Origin: Oscillospiraceae bacterium
Lineage (GTDB): Bacteria > Bacillota > Clostridia > Oscillospirales > Oscillospiraceae
DNA: 64,000 nucleotides
Assembly: GCA_017527825.1 (NCBI GenBank)
Contig: JAFXPO010000016.1
Location: forward strand, 62,001 to 126,000
Direction: 5' to 3'
Shown piece after piece: positions 60,071 through 64,000 of this stretch; within the stretch, counting starts at the first letter, position 1; every line of letters begins with the position of its first letter. The position numbers were made by a program, and so were the translations under genes. The notes below the pieces were generated by a model that made no database searches, was not told where the DNA came from, and saw only the letters and a program-made list of their open reading frames with translations.

Positions 60071-61503
60071 GCCTTCTCCTTGTGCAGCAGCTTGACCTTG
60101 GCGGCGATCTCCTCCACCTTCTCATCGGTAAGGATGTACTTCTTCTTGAACCAGAAGAAGGAGAACACGATCAGCGCGATGGGCGCAACGGTCATGGTCA
60201 TGCGCAGCCCCAGCTTGGCGCTGGCGGAGACCGCGGCGGAGAAGTCCACCGCCTTGTCCGCCTCGGACACCGCGGCGTTGGAGAGCTGGTTGATCTGGAG
60301 GCAGATGGAGGCGATGAACGCCGCCACGCCGGAGGCGAGCTTGACGACAAAGGTCTGCATGGAGAAGATGACGGACTCGTCGCGGCGGTTGTTCTTCAGC
60401 TCGCCGTAATCGACGGTGTTCGCGAGGAACACGGTGGTGAGGATGGCGTTGATGCCGTTGGTGGCGAAGATGAAGAAACCGGGGATGAACAGCAGCCACA
60501 CGCTCGTCATGTTGGTGAACGTGAGCGCCAGCAGCACCGCGTAGCCCGCAGCGCACATGCCCATACTGATGAAGAAGATTTTGCGGTTGTCGAACCAGCG
60601 GCGCAGCAGCGGGTAGAGGATCATCATGGAGAGAATCTGGATGCCGCCGCCGAAGGTGGAGAACAGGGTGTAGTCATTGTACCACGCCGTACCGCCGAAA
60701 TCGTACTTGAAGAAGTACAGCACGAGGTTGGAGGTGATGTACAGCGCGCCGTTGGTGCAGACGATGGACAGCACGATCGCCATTGCCTGATCGTTCTGGA
60801 GCAGCGCCTTGAACATCTGGCCCACGGAGACGGTTTCCATCTCCACGGTGGATTTCTCCTTGACGCTCACGCACATGATGAGCGTGAATGCCACGAACAG
60901 CACCGCCACGCCGAGGGCGAAGTATTTGAAGCCGAGAATCTCGATCTCGCGGGCGTTCGCGCCGCCGAACGCGTTGCCGAGCGCCTGCACGGAGAGCACG
61001 GTGATGACCGTGATGAGCGCCGAGCCGACGCCCGCGGCGCTTCTCGCCAGCGTGGTAAGCCCCTCGCGCTCCTTGCCGCCCTCAGTGAAGGCGGGGATCA
61101 TCGACCAGTAGGGAATATCCATCATCGTGTACGTCACGCCCCAGAGGATGTAGGTCACGGCGGCGTAGGCGGTCAACCCCGCGGCGTCGAGCGTGGGCGG
61201 CGCGGCGAACATCAGGTACAGCACGACGGCGTTGGTCAGCGTGCCGATGAGCAGCCACGGGCGGAACTTGCCCCAGCGGGTCTTGGTCTTGGCAACGATG
61301 ACGCCCATGATGGGGTCGTTGAACGCGTCAAACACGCGGGCAATGAGCAGGATGGTTCCCATGGCGATGGCGCTGACGCCCATGATGTCCTGAAAATAAT
61401 ACAGGACGTAGCTGGCGGAGAGCATGTAGACCATATCCTTGCCCACCGCGCCGAGGGCGTAGGAAAACTTCGCCCAGCCGGTCAATTTCTGTTTCTGTTC
61501 CAT
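60067..61503 (-). CDS. GPH-family sugar:cation symporter
   Basis: 478 aa with twelve membrane helices. FSYALGAVGKDMVYMLSASY, RVFDAFNDPIMGVIVAKTKT and WGKFRPWLLIG are signatures of the glycoside-pentoside-hexuronide (MelB/XynB-like) group of the MFS superfamily. It should import a glycoside or oligosaccharide with Na+ or H+ for the upstream GH2 enzyme. Seven bases separate it from the GT-B-like gene. Confidence 0.93.
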   Translation of the reverse strand: MEQKQKLTGWAKFSYALGAVGKDMVYMLSASYVLYYFQDIMGVSAIAMGTILLIARVFDAFNDPIMGVIVAKTKTRWGKFRPWLLIGTLTNAVVLYLMFAAPPTLDAAGLTAYAAVTYILWGVTYTMMDIPYWSMIPAFTEGGKEREGLTTLARSAAGVGSALITVITVLSVQALGNAFGGANAREIEILGFKYFALGVAVLFVAFTLIMCVSVKEKSTVEMETVSVGQMFKALLQNDQAMAIVLSIVCTNGALYITSNLVLYFFKYDFGGTAWYNDYTLFSTFGGGIQILSMMILYPLLRRWFDNRKIFFISMGMCAAGYAVLLALTFTNMTSVWLLFIPGFFIFATNGINAILTTVFLANTVDYGELKNNRRDESVIFSMQTFVVKLASGVAAFIASICLQINQLSNAAVSEADKAVDFSAAVSASAKLGLRMTMTVAPIALIVFSFFWFKKKYILTDEKVEEIAAKVKLLHKEKA

Positions 61504-61510
61504 GATACTG

Positions 61511-62983
61511 TTACTCCTTCTCTTTCAGTCCCATTGCCAGTTTTACCACGTTGTACGCGCCGTCGTAGACGCCGGCGGTCTTGTTCACCAGAATCGAGCG
61601 GATCATCTCCGCGAACAGGGTCTCCTCGTCCAGCAGGAGGTCGAGCATTTGCAGCGTGTGCGGGATATCCTCGCACTCCAGCGTGCCGTCGCCCAGCTCG
61701 GCGGAGTGGATCGCGCCCCACTTCTCATGCCCGCCGATGCGCTTTAAGAACAGCTTCGGCACCGGGTAGAACGCCAGCTCACTGGGCTTGGTCGCCAGCA
61801 CGTCGCACGAGCGCATGAGAAGGTTGGTGCAGTACACCGCCTCGAAGATGTTCTGGTGGTAGAACGCGTGGACGCCGGTGACGTCGCCCTCCAGCGCGTC
61901 CTCCGCGAAGCGCAGCGTCTCCGGCCAGTTGTCGAAGTGCTCTGTGGACAATTCCCTGAGACCTGCCACCCGCTTGACAAGCTGGTCCCACACCTTGCGG
62001 TAGTCGCCCACGTTGACGTAGAGCGCCGCGCGTCCCGCGCGGACGGCGGGCAGCAGATGCTCGATGACCGCGGCGAACAGCTCCCGCTGCGCGCCCGCGC
62101 CGCCGATGGTCAGCAGGAAGCGCATGGGCTTTCCGTCCTTTTTGCGGCTCATCCGCGCTTCGCAGTCGCGTTCCAGATTCGCCACCAGCTCATGATCGAC
62201 GTAGTGCCCGGTGTAAACCAGGCTGTCGGCGGGCATGGGCTTCAAAACGTCCTTGCCCTGCATGCCGTTCAAAATGCGGTAGCCCATGTACGCCTGATGG
62301 GTCTGCACGGTGTGCACGCTGCCCTCGGCGAGGTGCAGCGCCATGGGCCAGTTGTCGGGAATGGCGTTGACGACGTACTTCATGCCCGCGTGCAGCGCCG
62401 CCTGCGCCGGCCAGACGTGGGTGCCGATGAGGGGCAACTCCTTGGGGACGTTGGCGAACACACTCGCCATCAGCTCCGCGTTCTTCTGGTCGGAGGAATT
62501 GTAGCTGAGCTTGCGGAAGCCCTCGTAGTTCATCGGCTCCCACACCACCTTGTTGAACGCCTTGGACTTCTGCGAAATGCGCGAGCCCATGGAGTACAGG
62601 TCGTTTTGCGCGCCGATGACCTTGGTGCAGGTGGTCTCCGGGTAGCTGTTGAGGTCCATCCAGTACGGCGTGTAACCCAGCGCGTGCGCTGCGCTCGCCA
62701 TGGCGATGGAAATGCGGTAGTGACCGAAGCCCATGCGGATGTTGCCGACGATGACGCCCTTTTGCGTGTCGAACGCGCCGTCGCCCGTTCCCTCCGCCAC
62801 GCGGATATCCCGCACGCCCAGCGGACCGTAGAGACAGCGGTTGTTCACCAGCTTCACCGGGTAGTTCGCCGCGGAGTCGTCACCGTATTTTTTGGCGAAT
62901 TTTGCCTTGGAGGCAAGCGCCTTTTCATAGTCCTTCGGGGCAATGGCGTTGCCGAAAATGGTTCTGGATCTGTCCTGCATCAT
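61511..62983 (-). CDS. Uncharacterised GT-B-like protein in a sugar operon
   Basis: 490 aa, soluble. GNIRMGFGHYRISIAMASAA looks like the N-terminal nucleotide-sugar or glycan loop of MGDG-synthase/MurG-like proteins, and LLTIGGAGAQRELFAAVIEH like the second Rossmann half of GT-B enzymes. I do not know a characterised member. Its position between a glycosidase and a symporter, with a four-base overlap to the former, suggests it transfers or phosphorolyses a sugar, or processes the imported glycoside. Confidence 0.6.
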   Translation of the reverse strand: MMQDRSRTIFGNAIAPKDYEKALASKAKFAKKYGDDSAANYPVKLVNNRCLYGPLGVRDIRVAEGTGDGAFDTQKGVIVGNIRMGFGHYRISIAMASAAHALGYTPYWMDLNSYPETTCTKVIGAQNDLYSMGSRISQKSKAFNKVVWEPMNYEGFRKLSYNSSDQKNAELMASVFANVPKELPLIGTHVWPAQAALHAGMKYVVNAIPDNWPMALHLAEGSVHTVQTHQAYMGYRILNGMQGKDVLKPMPADSLVYTGHYVDHELVANLERDCEARMSRKKDGKPMRFLLTIGGAGAQRELFAAVIEHLLPAVRAGRAALYVNVGDYRKVWDQLVKRVAGLRELSTEHFDNWPETLRFAEDALEGDVTGVHAFYHQNIFEAVYCTNLLMRSCDVLATKPSELAFYPVPKLFLKRIGGHEKWGAIHSAELGDGTLECEDIPHTLQMLDLLLDEETLFAEMIRSILVNKTAGVYDGAYNVVKLAMGLKEKE

Positions 62984-64000
62984 GCTTCCCCTCCGATGGT
63001 AAATTCTATTCTGACCGGCTCCGCGCCCTGAAGCGCGAGCGTCAGCGCCGCTTTGCCGGTTTTGCCCGTGGTCTTGACGTACGTTCCGCCTAGCCCGCCG
63101 CGCAGCATGGCGGTCTTCGGACCGACGATCTCAATGGCGCCCTCGGCGGCGAGGGTCACCGGCTCCTGCGCGAAATGCAGCACGCCGCCGTTCTGATCCA
63201 CCGCCGCGAGACGGATCGCCGCCACGTCGTAGGTCGCGCCCTCGGTGAGCGCGGTATGGCTGACGGTCACGCGCAGGCGCCGCTCCGTCACCGCGGCGCG
63301 GGTCAGGGTGTCCACCAGCTCGCCGTTCCGGTAGGCTTCAAAGCGGAACTCCATCGCCTGCGCGCCCCAGTTGCTCACATACTTGCCGTAGAGCTGATAG
63401 GCGTCGTCAAAGCTCATGTGATACCGCGCCATCAGCAGCCCCGCCTTCGCCATGACCGGCGGCGGCAGGCGGTTCATGCCGAAGCGCGCGGCGTAGTTGA
63501 GGATGTCCGTCACCAGCCGCGCCTGCTGCGGCGCGAAGCCTTCGCCCTCCGCGATCTGGTCGCCGATGAAATCGTCGATCTCGATGGGCGGGTTCGGCAT
63601 ATTCTTATAGGGGCTGTCCGCGTGGGTGTACGCGCGGATGAAGCGCCCGTTTTTGTACATCCGCACCTCGTCGGCGTTGGTGAACGCCAGCACGCGGCCG
63701 CGGTTGCTCGCGGGCTGCTCGCCGATGTCAAAGGCGGAGCTGACCTCCAGCAGCGGCGTCTCCCGCTGCGCGGCGTAGACCGCCGCCGCCAGCTTGGGGT
63801 TGCGGTACATGTCCAGCACGCCGTGGTAGCAGATTCGGTCGCCGCTGCCGAAGTCGCGGTGGGTGTTGTAGTCGAACATGCACCAGCCGAAGCTGCCCGC
63901 GATATCCTCCTGCGCCGCCACCGCGTCCAGCACGTTGGCGTGGCGCAGGGCGTGCTCCAGACGGTGCGCCTCGCTGTCGTAGGTCTTGGTGGGGAACATG
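62980..64000 (-). CDS. Glycoside hydrolase family 2 enzyme, C-terminal part (runs off window)
   Basis: The last ~340 codons of a longer gene; the ATG at 63999 is probably internal. FPTKTYDSEAHRLEHALRHA and GSFGWCMFDYNTHRDFGSGD, followed by YHGVLDMYRNPK, match the end of the GH2 TIM barrel after the catalytic nucleophile; C-terminal beta-sandwich domains follow. A beta-galactosidase- or beta-glucuronidase-like activity is likely, but the catalytic residues lie outside the window. No signal peptide can be judged. First visible gene of the sugar operon. Confidence 0.85.
   Translation of the reverse strand, partial: MFPTKTYDSEAHRLEHALRHANVLDAVAAQEDIAGSFGWCMFDYNTHRDFGSGDRICYHGVLDMYRNPKLAAAVYAAQRETPLLEVSSAFDIGEQPASNRGRVLAFTNADEVRMYKNGRFIRAYTHADSPYKNMPNPPIEIDDFIGDQIAEGEGFAPQQARLVTDILNYAARFGMNRLPPPVMAKAGLLMARYHMSFDDAYQLYGKYVSNWGAQAMEFRFEAYRNGELVDTLTRAAVTERRLRVTVSHTALTEGATYDVAAIRLAAVDQNGGVLHFAQEPVTLAAEGAIEIVGPKTAMLRGGLGGTYVKTTGKTGKAALTLALQGAEPVRIEFTIGGEA

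Overview
The window is one continuous stretch of a GC-rich, Gram-positive, strictly anaerobic and spore-forming Clostridia genome, most likely from the gut family Oscillospiraceae/Ruminococcaceae. This is inferred from sporulation genes (yqfC, yqfD, ylbJ, spoVT), oxygen-sensitive enzymes (anaerobic ribonucleotide reductase, pyruvate:ferredoxin oxidoreductase, rubredoxin and reverse rubrerythrin), Firmicutes gene order (recO-yqzL-era, ybeY-phoH-yqfD-yqfC), a T-box leader and many strong Rho-independent terminators. I saw no rRNA, tRNA, CRISPR array, transposase or site-specific recombinase gene.

Layout. 1-5.3 kb: RNA-maturation/repair and sporulation cluster (recO partial, yqzL, era, ybeY, phoH, yqfD, yqfC on minus; ylbJ on plus). 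5.3-14 kb: nucleoside economy, all minus: a NupOPQ-type ABC importer with its BMP lipoprotein, a PfoR-like EIIC membrane protein, a uridine-kinase-like protein, DeoD and DeoC. 14.1-14.9 kb: rubredoxin and reverse rubrerythrin. 15.1-17.4 kb: bioY, a DUF1284 protein, rpe, recR. 17.4-20.5 kb: an SLH-anchored 5'-nucleotidase, which could feed the nucleoside importer, and a membrane protein. 20.7-24.7 kb: nrdD, a DUF1624 membrane protein, nrdG, dut. 24.8-28.7 kb: an SDR, DUF1934, a small acidic protein, a MATE pump, a deoxyinosine glycosylase and a Fur-family regulator. 28.8-33.2 kb: activated methyl cycle: luxS-mtnN, and metH with a separately encoded activation domain.

33.2-41.2 kb: a T-box-controlled operon with a LeuA-like protein that lacks the catalytic residues, a TIM-barrel/acyl-CoA-synthetase fusion and PFOR. 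A 41-bp palindromic repeat occurs twice, in the leader and before PFOR. 41.2-44.4 kb: an AT-richer island flanked by 184-bp direct repeats of the 5' end of spoVT. It holds two further broken spoVT copies, three small membrane-protein genes of one family and fragments of a larger helical protein. An intact spoVT stands at its right edge. This island and the T-box operon are the most unusual parts of the window.

44.9-52.1 kb, mostly minus: TPM-domain protein, TelA and XpaC, DUF6512, an MBL hydrolase, a DUF4349 lipoprotein, a YfbR-like nucleotidase and MtaB. 52.2-55.3 kb, plus: Sel1-repeat protein, cysteine desulfurase, MATE transporter. 55.4-58.4 kb: dicarboxylate symporter (minus) and a uracil permease (plus) preceded by a 26-codon leader peptide and attenuator-like hairpin. 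58.4-64 kb, minus: cysK, then a sugar-utilisation operon read from the window's right edge (GH2 glycosidase, uncharacterised GT-B-like protein, GPH symporter, HAD phosphatase).
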